Positions 12,078-23,232 of a stretch of 64,000 nt of DNA are shown here, one piece after another. The translations under genes and the position numbers were made by a program. The stretch lies in NCBI GenBank assembly GCA_002786025.1, contig NHNW01000025.1, forward strand, positions 62,001 through 126,000, written 5' to 3'. Source of the DNA: Zasmidium citrigriseum (Eukaryota; Ascomycota; Dothideomycetes; Mycosphaerellales; Mycosphaerellaceae). Positions within the stretch are counted from its first letter, which is position 1. Each line of letters begins with the position of its first letter. The notes beneath the pieces were generated by a model that was not told the DNA's origin, made no database searches, and was given only the letters and a program-made list of their open reading frames with translations.

Positions 12078-14065
12078 TTAGCTGATCGATCTGGACGGAG
12101 CGATGACCTCTTCGGCGCCCTTCTTCTCGCCATAGTCGTGCATCTCAGGGTCTGGATGTCCTTCCATCTCTTCGGTGATTGCTGTGCCGTCGACGGCCAC
12201 GATCGCTCTGTAACTGTCTCGGAAGTCAGTATCGTGTCTGAACGCTTGCATGAAGGTTCTAACTGACCTCATCTCTTCGAACTGCAGACCCATCTCACGG
12301 ATCAGCTTCTGATTCTGGGTCGGCCATATTCGACAGACAACGTAGTAGACCACAAATGATGAAGCGAAGCTGAGCATCCATCCCAGATGACCAAGGTTCT
12401 GCGCTGCAGTGCTGACGTGCGGACCCAACGTGCCAACGAACCCAGGGAAGGGAAGAGCGATTCCCACAAGATAAGCGAAGACAGCCTGCAAATTCCAGCC
12501 CATGGTGTAGTAGTAATGCTTGTTGTCGCTGGATCCATCATAGAGATGAGAGATGAACACGTTCCCACGCGTGAGCAGAAAGTATTCGCAGACCATGATG
12601 GCAACGACTGAGGCCATGAAGAGGCCGTATCCGCTCAGAAAAGTCGTAAAGGTTGACGCACTGGTCAGGATCTTCCACGGACAGATGGCGAACGCCAGGC
12701 ACTCCACAAGAAGTTGACCGCGTGGTATCGTCAGATATCGTGGAAAGAGCATCGTACTGTCAGAGCCAAAGGGGATCATATTGGCCGCTACATTTGTGCC
12801 CAAAATAGATACTGTCCAGCCTGCGGCAGCGAGAAATACTGCAGTGCGTGTGCCGGCGGACCAGTATCTCGTCATGATGGCATCCAGAAGATCCCATTGA
12901 TTCCAGAGCTCGAGATTCCAGGCATTGTTGATCGCTGCGGTAGCCAAGATGCCGAGACTGGCTGAGAGCGTGACTGCGATTGGATTTGACAAGAGTTGAG
13001 ACCACATGGCTCCTGACTTGGTCTTGGACCATCGGGCAATGTCTGGCTAGTAATTGTAAGTTGCATTCTATGCTAGGGCAAGGTCTTGGTTGCTGTACCT
13101 GATTGGTGATGAGAGTGGCAGTATTGCCCATTCCTGCGTTGATCGACCACACGAAGAACCAGCCCCAGCCATCTGATTTCGCGGATGATGTGTTGTCGAG
13201 ATGGCCAAGGCCGATGTTACCCTTAGTGTTGACCATGCAGAAGATGAACAGTCCGAAGATAGCAGGGAGCATGATGACAGCCTTGAACCAGAAGAACTTT
13301 CGAAGTTGATATGGCCGAAAGAAGGTGAGCGGCAGGTGGATCAGCCAGAAAAGAAAGCTTTGCGGTCAGTATACCTTCGCTGGTAAGTGCTTAGCCACTT
13401 ACAATGCCAACATGCCCGCCGAAGTAATGCCCATACTTGCGGGAATGTGATTTGGAATGTCAGTATAGTTGTGGCCGAACACAGCTCGCAGCATGTTGGC
13501 CAGCAGCGCTGAGCCCGAATAAAGCTGGACACCTGATCTGGTCTTAGCGGCGAAGAGTAACACAAGACCTTTCTTGGAGAGCCCACAACGTACCGTACCA
13601 AATGATCGCCAGCGCCGCACGAACGCCAACGAAGTAGTAAGACCCCCACATGCCAAAGACACTCCTCCCAACGACAGGATATCCAATATGATAGACACTG
13701 GCACATCGCGAGTTGAAAAACATAGCGATGGACGATATCAACTGCGACAAGAAGATGGTCAAGATGGCCTGCCACCAGTTCAAACCAATACCGACCATCG
13801 TACTTCCAAGCGTCCAGTTGCCGAAGGACAAGCCCCAGTAGAAGATGACGAAGTTCCACCATCTCCAGGTTCGCTTCTCGGGTGGCGTTGGATCGAGGTC
13901 TTCGTTTGACCAAGTCGGTCCTGAGCGTTTGTGGCCATGTTCGTCTAAGGCTGTATCGGAGACCTGTACCCATTCCTTGAATGCTGGCCAGCTGGAAACC
14001 GCTCTCTTCGCATTTTGGGCCTTTTCCCCGGCCGTGGCCTTTACCTCTCCCAGAGACAGCCGCAT
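12078..14065 (-). CDS. NCS1-family nucleobase/allantoin permease (Fur-type)
   Basis: Four exons on the minus strand (14065-13594, 13532-13403, 13357-13099, 13046-12078; introns 61, 45 and 52 nt) give 609 residues. Splicing yields two family hallmarks: WYGVQ after the first junction and NQPDIARW after the third, both expected in NCS1 carriers such as yeast Fur4/Dal4 and Aspergillus FurA-FurG. About twelve hydrophobic segments follow a hydrophilic N-terminus that ends in a Trp-rich WRWWNF entry to TM1. The acidic C-terminus (EEMEGHPDPEMHDYGEKK) resembles the endocytosis-controlling tails of this family. Expected role: plasma-membrane proton symport of uracil, allantoin, uridine or a related base; the substrate cannot be set by eye. 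Two GATA motifs upstream fit nitrogen control. Confidence 0.93.
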
Positions 14066-14280
14066 CTTCTCAACTCAATCGCTTTCGTGGCTCGTTTGAA
14101 GGATCTGCAAGTCAGTAGCGGTACGTCATTGATGGCGACCAGTGGCTGCAGATGAAGGTAGATGAGAAGAAACGGAGAACACGAAGGCATGTTGAGAGCA
14201 AACGCAACCCGCATTGCAGTAAATGCTACCATTGCATTAAGCCGCACAGCTAGTCCCGTAGTGGCGGCAGTGTCGACAGC

Positions 14281-14286
14281 TTATCT
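14281..14286 (-). promoter_or_regulatory. GATA motif (AGATAA on minus strand)
   Basis: TTATCT on the plus strand equals AGATAA, a match to the HGATAR site of AreA/NIT2 GATA factors. It lies 216 bp upstream of the permease ATG. A single hexamer is common by chance; its pairing with the site at 14,347 and the nitrogen-compound carrier downstream make a role plausible. Confidence 0.4.
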
Positions 14287-14346
14287 GGCCGATGAGTGCT
14301 GATGTTTGGCCGTGGGTGGTCGCGTGCAGAGCAGGTGGCGAGGTGC

Positions 14347-14353
14347 AGATAAG
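14347..14353 (+). promoter_or_regulatory. GATA motif (AGATAAG)
   Basis: A second HGATAR match, 282 bp upstream of the permease ATG and 61 bp from the first, in opposite orientation. Paired GATA sites are the usual context for AreA-dependent control of purine and pyrimidine uptake genes in Aspergillus. The role here is inferred. Confidence 0.4.
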
Positions 14354-14550
14354 CTTTGATGATCGGTCGCACGTGCCTCTTGGCAACAAAGCTTCGACCT
14401 CAGATTCATTCACTTGTCTCCAGCCTCCTATCTCCAACAACACGTCAACATACCACGCGCGTCGCGTCAGCTACTGGAACACATGACGATATCGTGGCAT
14501 GGCACTGACAAATCTCTAGATTGTACAGTACATCCCGTAATCATACATCA

Positions 14551-15515
14551 CTACGACCCATCGGCCGGCGCACATCCACTCCCTTGACACCCATTATTTG
14601 TATTCGCGCTTGTCGTTGTGCCACTGGAGCCCGTCACCAATGCCGCCGAGGCTGCAGCGGCGGCAGCGCCGTTTCCAGCAGGGACAACTCCTCCTTGATC
14701 GGCCACGTTAGGTGGAGTGTACGCGCAACTCGACGACCCAGCCGATGCCGAAGCCGACTGATCTGCACCATTATTCGAACCAGCGCCGGCGAATGAGCCG
14801 GTACACAGACCATTGGCAGCGTTGTTCATGGCTACGCGCACGCCACTGCCGATGTTCCCATTGCCGATATCTGGACGACAATCAGCTGCCGTACTGGATC
14901 AAGAGATATAACGGAGCAGACATACAGTTTCCATAAGTTGTTCCTCTGGGAGCAGACCCGTTGAACGACAAGGACATAAGCATGATCTCGTTGTACGGAA
15001 TGGGGTTGTAGTTGTTCGATGCGATGTTGCAAGAGTTGCCGAAAGCATTTGGGTTGGACGTATAGAAGAACATCGTGGAGTTCTTGCGCTGCATGGCCTG
15101 GACACAACAATCTGAGGGGCGGAAATGTCAGTCAACAAGTCTCCAAGGATACCGCATGCCACTCACCATAAGCCGAGGTCGCGACAGTCTCTTCCATGTA
15201 CAGGCCCGGGAACTCGATGTCGTCGTTGGACCCAAAGCTCAAGCCAGTGGAAGCATACGCAAATCCATTGATGGGATAGCCTTTGTATTTGCTGGCCAGG
15301 TTGTAGTATCCACACCCGGTATAAATGTCAGCGCGAGATTCGAGATTCCGCGCATCAAGACTCCGTTGTTCGATTGGAGAGAGGTCCCGCTTTCTGAATG
15401 TAGCACCTGGAAGCGTCAACGAGATCGACTTCCAGTAACGGTAAGGGACTATGATTGCAGCGTCGACTGACGATGTCAGTGCAACGAGGCACAAGGCAAG
15501 GAATGAAGATTTCAT
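14551..15515 (-). CDS. Secreted cysteine-containing protein, unknown function
   Basis: Three exons (15515-15167, 15111-14926, 14870-14551; two 55-nt introns) give 284 residues. The N-terminus is a clear signal peptide (MKSSFLALCLVALTSSVDA). The mature part has eight Cys: one in a YTGCGYY motif, a CC doublet right after the first junction (YDCCVQAM), one in SCNIASNN and the rest near the C-terminus. Cys spacing in the middle loosely recalls PAN/Apple domains, but I do not claim membership. An N-glycosylation sequon (NST) is present. The last about 90 residues are Ala/Ser/Gly/Asn-rich, a linker-like tail with no hydrophobic GPI signal. The gene sits beside the large secreted protein at 17-20 kb. 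Candidate extracellular or effector-like protein; function unknown. Confidence 0.82.
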
Positions 15516-16957
15516 CCTGATGGCAAACGATGCAGACCCTCCGAGACGAAGCGGGATATCTGCATATGAAAGAGCGTACGGGAACGGAGAGGCCTTATAT
15601 TGTGCTTCAACTTCTCTTGCTCACTTTGCGCGCGACCTGTTCGCCATGGCATTGACCCGCCAATCCAACGTGGCGTTTGGATCCCATGGTCTTTGGTCCA
15701 GAGGCTTGCGTCTGTGAGTTCTATTGAGTTCGAGTTAGCGATGTGTACTGATACTATTACTTCAGTCATGGACATAGCCATGTGGCGTGACTACCGAGGC
15801 GGGGATCTGGTCGTTCAAGAGGCTTAAATAAACTTCGACTTGACCATGATCTCGACGCCTAAGGGTCTTCGACTGTGGGGAATCTCTGCGCCATCTACTT
15901 GGCATCACCTCTTCTCCCGTCTGTCTTCCTACTTGGCACAGCCAGCCACGGTCGCTGTCTCACTGCAAGATGTTTATGAGTATTCCTTACAAAGCCACGT
16001 GGGAGCCTAGAAGCAACCTCTCCAGGTGAAACAACTACTGACTTTCTCTCCGCGGAGCACGGCGGCGATTCGACTGGAAAGGCAAGCATGCATCTCGCGA
16101 GACACTACTTACTCGGATCTCATGATGAGGCGCGGGCTCAGGCGAATGGCTTATTTATACTTCCGAAGCAAACGGTTCGCTGTTACAGTCACCACCTGCC
16201 TCTTCAACATTTAACGGGTTGCACAGGCTGCAACAGCTTTTGGACGATGTATGAATCTACGACTACTTGACCTGGTCAGCAAATTGAGGCAAGACCTCTG
16301 GACAGTGCCGTCGACATAGGTCGGGCTGAATCCTTCGACTCGATGGAAAGCCCGGTTCTGGACATCCATCCGCGACGTGCCACCGCCTGGAGCCCTGGTC
16401 CACTCGTCTATTCCGCAGAGGACTCTCGTGTGGCTGCATTGTACCTATAAGCCGCACGGTTACCCCGGTGCAAGACCACGTGGTGGCGAGTGAGGCGTTC
16501 GCTCAATCTGGCGGATGGCACGCTTAGCGTGAACTCGTACCAAACTCCGTCGCCTACTTTTGCAAGGCATCTCACAGTCCTTATTGAGACCTATGAAGCG
16601 CCACTGTCGGAGCTAGAGTCTGCCAAGAGAACCTCGACTGTTCGACTTCATGCTTCAAGACTTGCACGACATGCCATCAGCTGATGCGGAACGCCCGTCA
16701 AGCTCTCCCAACATGGCCTGACTTTGTACAGAGGAAGAACATGCACAGCATTGGCTGTGGCTCTCAGCCAGCCACCAAAGTTCTCGAATATGTTGGGCCC
16801 AGCTCTCACATAGACTCGCCTAGTGTGACAAGCATGAAGAGTTGAAGGCCATAATCCTCTTTATGGTGCCGTCTCTTGGCAGTGGATATGTGAGAGCGAC
16901 GATTCCCACTCCTCCACCGCATTCAATCTGCGGCTCAGCACTGAGCATACGTCAACG
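15516..16957. other. Shared divergent upstream region, no gene seen
   Basis: This 1.4-kb gap separates two divergently transcribed secreted-protein genes. Only frames shorter than about 90 codons occur. It presumably holds both promoters. Confidence 0.5.
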
Positions 16958-19900
16958 ATGCAACTATTATCTACGTTCCTTGGTCTCTTGACCGTGGTCC
17001 CACTCATTGAATCATCAGTGCTGTCTGTGCCGAGATCACCTCCTCCAGCAGAGATCTCAGTGGAGGAACGCCCATATGGCTTCGAACAGCGGAATCGCGG
17101 CGATGGAGGAGGCAGAAGGCGTGGGCGACCAGTCCTACGGCCAGCTGTGCGACTCAACATCAACCGCAGGGATTACGCCCACTTTGAACCCACCAATACT
17201 TCCAGCCTGTTCTTCGCAGACTCTAGGCTAGCTTACGAGGATGCTTTGGCAGCCAGTCTTACTGCATCTACCCACGACCTTGCGGTCTCGGCTGATGATT
17301 CCGAATAGTGAGCAACAATGTATTGGCATGTATTTGACCCCGCTGATTGGTGTCTAGCATCAAATCAGCCATATGCCTCCCGTCGGGTCGCATGATGAAG
17401 ATCAAGTTCGACGATCTGGACTCATTCAAGCAGGCCAAGAAGCTGTGGTCCAGCCACGAGAAGATTACGTTCATCAGCGCCGATGACAGTTGCGAGCCAA
17501 CCGAGCAGTTTGGTTTCTTCCGCTCGACCAACATTATCTATGACGAAGGCGATCTCCTCGCTCGACCCATTGGACAGATCGTCAACATCACAGAGGCTGT
17601 CCACAACTTTGACCTTGGCTGGGGCATGTTTCGACACAACCAGACTCATCGAAAGGAATATCTCCGCAAGCGTGAATTGAACCATGCTGAGGTCAATATC
17701 GAGAAGCGCACTACTCCTCCACCAGAGCTCTCGATAGAGAGGACGGTCGTTCCCAGAGCTGCCGCTCCAGCAGTCTCACCGATCCCAGCTCCTGGTATCT
17801 ACGTTGCGGATTGCAAGACGTATCCAGTTTCGCCCATTGCCCAGGGAACGACCTGCCAGAAGCGAGGTACCATTCCCAAGTTCTCCATCTTGAAGCCCTT
17901 CTACACCGTCAAGAATGAGCTTACCTGCGCTACCGACTGCTTGGCCAACAGCAAGTGCATGTCCTATGGCTTCGACCCTGTCAAGATTTCCTGTCAACTC
18001 TACAGCAAGACCTTGGCACAGCAATCCTATATATATAATCCTAAAGGCACGATCACATATTCCGAAAGGGTATGTTGGGGCTGCTGGATCTGTGGAACCC
18101 GACCCAACACTCCACTGCCGGCTGGTATTACCTTCACCGGCCCCATGATCAAGTGTGGCGATGGCTTCGATAAGACCCTTGACGGGCAGATTGGAGCCGC
18201 CTCCAAGAAATCGGGCTACTCTGTTGACGGTCTCTTGAGCCAGCTATATCCTGGAGTGGACATCAAAGGCAACGGATATCAGATCAGCAAGCTCAAGCGT
18301 GATGAGCATCTGAAGCGGGATGCAAATGGCAACATTGACATTGTCAAGCGACTGGAAGAACGCGGCTTCTTTGATTGGCTGTGGGAAGTTGTCAAGAAGG
18401 TCGTCACCTTTGTCGTCGACCTCGTCAAAGCGGCGGTGACTCTTGCCAAAGCTATCCTGGAAACCGTCGTCGGTGGCATCACACTTCTCACTGGAGGTAC
18501 TTGGAGCCCGACATTGGGACCTTTCGAACTCGACTTCAACCTAGGTCCAGATGAGAGCAGCCTTGAAGAGACTCCTTTCGGTGCGCCTGGTCTCAAGATT
18601 CTGGAATGGGATGCATCCTCGGGAGAGACTGAATATGCCAACGCTCAGTCTTCGATCCAGAACATGATCACCAACAATGCCGACATCAGTATTCCCGAGA
18701 AGGACAAAAGCCCAGGTATGTCGACTGCACTGCACCAGTCTTGAGCATGACTGACTATCGATAGGCTTGACTGTCTACTGTGTCGACTGCGGTATCCAGG
18801 GAGACATGGTCTTCGAAGGTCACGCCTCATTCTCTCTTAGTGATGGTGTCAAAGAGCTCGGTGCTTCTATGCACGGTAAGATCCACGCTGGTCTCCATCT
18901 TGGCGTCGAGGCGTTTTACAAGAAAGAATTCGAGGGACCCAAGAAGCAGCTGGCGCAAGCACCTCTGGGGGGATTCTACATCCCAGGAGTGATTACGATA
19001 GGGCCGATGTAAGCATGCCCATCGTTCACATTTAATGGCAACTCTAACTTCGGCAGGGCTACGTTGAGCGTTGACTCCAAGCTCGAGGTCGAAGCGATCG
19101 GACTTCTATTTGGCGGTATCTCAGTCGACTTCCCGGATATGAGAGCCAATGTCGACTTTCTGGACTCCTCCAAGTCAGGCTCCAGTGGCTTCATTCCTGA
19201 GATCAACTACAAGCTGTGGGCTCGCGGTGAGCTGACTGCCACCGCCAGCGTCGGTCTACCCATCAGCGTTGGCGTTGGAGTTGACATCTTATCGTCAGTA
19301 CAGGGTTATCATGCTCCTTCAAGACGTTGCTGACATTCCCATTAGTGGCAAATTTGAGAAGCAAATCGCGCTTATCACCCGGCCGTACATCTCAGCCGAA
19401 GCAACCTACAAAGCCCAGATTGGCAGTTCAAGGAGACGACGACAAGCCGCACCCCAAATCGAGGGCTACAACATCAGCACTCTCAGTCGCAGAGACGAAG
19501 AGGAGTGTAAAGGGATTGGATGGGAAATCGGCACTGGAGTTGAGTTCAACCTGGATGTTGCCGTGGACACTTACCAGCTGGGCGAATGGAAAGGTCCAGA
19601 GATTGCATCAGGTTGTTTCGAGATCGGCGGAAGCAAAGATCCAGACAATGGAGATGTGAAACCGACAGATACTGGCACCGGGTCCGCAACAAGAATTGGA
19701 GATGGATCGAACCTTGGTGATATCAACAACCTGCTCAACCCGGCCAAGACGCCAAAGGTTGCCCCTGGCTTCGAGATCACCGTCTTGTCAGATCCGGGAC
19801 AGACTGTCAAGCTCTATGCCGCTCGCGATGGAAACCTGCTACTCGGACCATTCGCGAATCTCATTCCTGGAACTAACTTCATCGGCAGAAAAGGCGTTGT

Positions 19901-20276
19901 GGTTACCGATGAGCAGCAGCGACCACTCACCTATCAGCCGGACGTCATGGCCGCTTACAACGTGTCCCGTCTGCGAGTCGCTAGCACAAGTGACGTTGTT
20001 TACAATGCCAAAGGCGTCACACTGGTCCCCGTCACATCTAACGGCCAAACGACCTACGCTGCATCGGACGCCTCTGGCAACGTCCTCCTGCTAGCTTGGT
20101 GCAATGCGCCTCAGTGGCAAGGAAGCCACATCTTCCTTGTGAAGGATTATGACAAGTCGATGGCGAACTTGCTGAAGTATACCATTCAGTACTACGTGAC
20201 GGGCGCGGAGGTCACCAATTGCGAACCATTGGTGATGACGAGTAAGTCGGTCGGTGTCGCAAGTAGTAGTGGTTAG
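16958..20276 (+). CDS. Large secreted multidomain protein (DUF7029/PAN-like)
   Basis: Five exons (16958-17307, 17358-18715, 18765-19008, 19057-19293, 19346-20276; introns 48-52 nt) give 1,039 residues. The order is: signal peptide (1 to about 20); an N-terminal globular region (about 70-230) resembling the fungal DUF7029 family; a Pro-rich linker; a PAN/Apple-like segment (about 275-350) with CATDCLANSKC and a later CWGCWIC; three Lys-Arg Kex2 sites within 25 residues (about 428-453); a strongly amphipathic hydrophobic/Lys segment (about 454-490); and a beta-rich C-terminal half interrupted by a basic RRRR site near 758. No transmembrane helix or GPI signal is obvious. Such proteins are reported widely in fungal secretomes with no known function. 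Processing in the Golgi is inferred from the dibasic sites. The family name is from memory of domain layout and is less sure than the gene model. Confidence 0.85.
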
Positions 20277-20656
20277 CATAATCCCCAGCACTTATTGTTA
20301 TGTTCATGATTGAATCTCACACAGATCTCACGGTCTTCTGCATTTTTTCTCGGCTTCAGTAGACGGCCTTCTCACCGCCCATAGTGAGACAGAAGGTACG
20401 TACCTTGATAGGTCGGCCAGTCCGCCTATCTTAGGGTGACATTACGTGAGGTTGCATGGATTGAATTGTGAGTCCCATTGAACTTCATCTTGATCGTTGT
20501 CTCTATACTGAACATCGGCTTTTGCATAGAGTTGTTCTCATCAGTCTGGGACGCCAGCACTGCATCATTTCTATTCTCAATACCGCTCCATGCGCTGATT
20601 GAAGAGACATACTCCAGCATTAGCCACATCACCACATCCACCTTGTTTCCGTTCCC
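20277..20656. other. Intergenic, promoter of dioxygenase gene
   Basis: A 380-bp gap between two plus-strand genes. It contains the 3' end of the secreted-protein transcript and the upstream region of the dioxygenase gene. No other feature is seen. Confidence 0.5.
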
Positions 20657-21616
20657 ATGTACGCTCCGAGGGCGATTCATTACAGTGCTGAAGAGCAAGC
20701 TGCTCGAGCATACAACCCGCAGAACTTACAAGCAGCCCTGGAAGGACTCCATCAAGATGGCCTGCTAGTTCTCAAGAACGTCGTCGATGTAGCCCACGTC
20801 GACAAACTCCGCGAAGCAATGAATGCCGAAACTCAGACCATCCTCAAACAAAGAGCCGGCCTCTTCAACCAAGGCGTAAACTCCAACATCCTCCAATGCC
20901 CACCCCTCGCAGACGAATCCTGCCTCTTCAACGACGTCTACTTCAACCCCTACGTAATCCAAATCGCCAACGCCTATCTCGGCTTCAAACCAATCTGGAA
21001 CTTCACCACAGGAAACAACGCTCTGGCAGGGACGAAAGGCCTCCGACAACCCGTCCACAAAGACATCACCTTCCACCATCCAACGAGCCCCTTCTACTTC
21101 ATCGCGAACATCGTCCTCTCCGACTTCTGCGAAGCAAATGGAGCCACCGAATTCTGGCTCGGATCCCACGCTCACACAACGAGCAACGACCAAATCCCTT
21201 GCACCGAAGAAACCAAAGTCCGAAAACAAGTCGTCGGATACGATCCCTCCTGTAACGTTAAACCCGAAATCATCGAACAGCGACGCAAGATCCGGCCACC
21301 AATCCAAGCCGGCTGTCGGAAAGGCGACATCATGATCCGTGACTTGAGGACGTGGCACGCCGGGATGCCGAACGACAGTGATCAGGATCGTATTATGGTC
21401 GCAATCGGGTATCAAGCGCCTTGGTATCACAATAATACGCAGAGGTTGTTCTTGCCGTTGAAGCATGCGAATTTCTTTGCGAGGCATGGGGGCAAGCCTG
21501 TGGAGGTAAGGGCGAGTTATTTGGGGGATGAGGAGTTGGATTTGTTGTGGAGGAATTATGATTTTACTTTTGAGCCTTCTGTTGCTGTAGATAGGAAGGT
21601 TATGGCGAAGTTGTGA
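20657..21616 (+). CDS. Phytanoyl-CoA dioxygenase (PhyH)-like Fe(II)/2-oxoglutarate enzyme
   Basis: Single-exon gene of 319 residues. The fold markers are the HxD pair H134-K-D136 (PVHKD) and a distal His (H234 in TWHAG), which with D136 form the 2-His-1-carboxylate iron site, followed by R245 (DQDRIMV), the likely 2-oxoglutarate anchor. An N-terminal segment DGLLVLKNVV also fits PhyH proteins. No signal peptide or peroxisomal C-terminal SKL is present (the end is MAKL), so a cytosolic enzyme is likely. In fungi this family includes many secondary-metabolite hydroxylases and epimerases as well as primary enzymes. No synthase gene lies nearby, so the substrate is unknown. Codon use in the middle is strongly C-ending, which opens a long spurious frame on the opposite strand. 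Confidence 0.9.
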   Translation: MYAPRAIHYSAEEQAARAYNPQNLQAALEGLHQDGLLVLKNVVDVAHVDKLREAMNAETQTILKQRAGLFNQGVNSNILQCPPLADESCLFNDVYFNPYVIQIANAYLGFKPIWNFTTGNNALAGTKGLRQPVHKDITFHHPTSPFYFIANIVLSDFCEANGATEFWLGSHAHTTSNDQIPCTEETKVRKQVVGYDPSCNVKPEIIEQRRKIRPPIQAGCRKGDIMIRDLRTWHAGMPNDSDQDRIMVAIGYQAPWYHNNTQRLFLPLKHANFFARHGGKPVEVRASYLGDEELDLLWRNYDFTFEPSVAVDRKVMAKL

Positions 21617-21717
21617 GATGAGAGAGATGAGAAAGGGGACATGATTCAAAAGAATGACTTAACTTTTCCGAGACACCATGTAGTCTCTTCCCTGAACTTA
21701 TCAATTACTCAAGCCCC

Positions 21718-22934
21718 TCAAGAAAGAGTGAACAGCATATTCGGAATCTCGTCCAATCTAGGCAGCAAACCAGCAGGTCGATGCCCGTTGTACGAGTCCC
21801 AAAACTTCATATCCTTGATATACCTCGTATCCCCAAAAGTCTCCTTATGCTGGATCAGCAACCAGGCAACGCCTCTGCCATTCGAGTATCCCACAGCTGC
21901 GCGGGCATTCTCTGAATCAGGTACTTGACCTATCGTAAAGCCAGGGTAAGGAGCTGTGAAGTCTGCGAGATCGATACCTGAGATTCTGGACATGATGATT
22001 GGGGCGTCGGAGCTGATGATGTTGATCCGCAGGATGTACTTGAGATTTGATGGGTTTTGGTGGTGGATGTTGCAGACGTCGACCCAGGTGAGATAGGTAA
22101 TGTCTGACCAGCGGCCTAGGGGCACGATTTGGTCGGCGGGGAGGTGGTGGTCTTGCTTTTGGGGGCTGTGGTTGCTGGCTGCGATGATGATTCCGTAGGA
22201 TGGATTGTAGATGTTGGTGAATTCGCCTTCGGTTGCCTATCGCTTCGTTGTTAGCTTGGTATAGTCCTTCATCGTCACATCCTACTCACAGGATACGTCT
22301 TCCCGCCAACCGTCGTCTTGCCGGTATGTTTCCAAGGTACCTTCTTCCACGAGGGATCATCCAATCCAGGTATCCCCAGCGCTCGGAGGGCAGGTTCGGC
22401 AGAGGTCCTCTCATCCTTGTTGACCTTGACCTTTTCTGCTTCCTTGGAGAGAGACCAGCCGTACTTCTGGATATCGTCGAAGTTAGTCCACCTGGTCTTG
22501 TATCGGTCCTCAAGGCTAGATGCTCCTCTCTTCATCAGCTCGTTGAGCTTGCATCCTCGGTTCACACATTCTCTCCATTCTTCGTCGGGATCTATGTCGT
22601 CGTCCTCGGGCTCGTCTTCGTCATCGTCGTCGTCGTCGTCATCATCGTCAGAAGGGTCGTCGTCGCTTGGTGGATTGCTGTCGAATGGATCGTCGTCGCT
22701 CTGTCTCCTTGATAGCCCGTCGAGCTTGACATCTTCGAGGACCAGTTTCTCAAGTTCTCGAAGATGATCGTTGGGTTTCTGGGAGATGGAGCTTGCATGA
22801 TCAGGCGTACTTCGTGTGGCGGGCCATTGCAAAAAGGCTGGAGCGGCCCGGAGAAATGCTGTGATGAGAGCGGCAAGGACTATTAACAGCATCCATCGCG
22901 GTGAATGCCGCCTTGTGGATCTGTCCAGAGGCAT
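21718..22934 (-). CDS. Asp-rich single-pass or secreted protein, unknown function
   Basis: Two exons (22934-22290 and 22236-21718; 53-nt intron) give 387 residues. After a short basic N-terminus (RSTRRHSPR) comes one hydrophobic segment (MLLIVLAALITAFLRAA), giving a type-II membrane anchor or an uncleaved signal. A low-complexity acidic tract with a run of ten Asp follows at about residues 90-120, then a CxxxxC pair and a folded C-terminal domain of about 250 residues rich in aromatic residues. The tail domain contains WVDVCNIHHQ and YSNGRGVAWLL; I do not recognise it. A Met 14 codons upstream is possible, but the start at 22934 places the basic residues directly before the hydrophobic segment. 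It converges with the dioxygenase gene (101 bp apart). Confidence 0.78.
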
Positions 22935-23232
22935 TGTCGGGTCAGTTGTATGTCGAATCTTGTACCGAATCTCCAAAGACCCGAGTGCTCAAGAAATGGA
23001 GAGAAAGTCCGCCAGATATACGGAGGTCTTGTGTCGCAATAGCATGTGTTGTTGTCTTATGATAGCACTAGCAAACATTAGCAGTCTCATGCTCGACTTG
23101 TGATTCAAGAGTCTGCAATGGCACACTGTTGCATTTCAGCGCCTGTCAACCTGTGAAGGACCACCCCTCAGCCTTGCATCTGAAGCAAGCCCACCTTTAC
23201 GCCTCGACTCCTAGCCGCTGAAAGCATTCACC

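Larger units (their letters stand above)
14066..14550. other. Promoter region of the NCS1 permease
   Basis: This 485-bp gap lies between the permease start and the 3' end of the small secreted protein gene, which is on the same strand. It holds two GATA-factor motifs (listed separately) and no gene. Confidence 0.6.

Noticed and set aside
20765..21649. 294-codon open frame on the minus strand, antisense to the dioxygenase gene
   Set aside because: The sense frame has the full PhyH iron-site motifs, while the antisense product is a composition artefact of C-ending codons with no motif.
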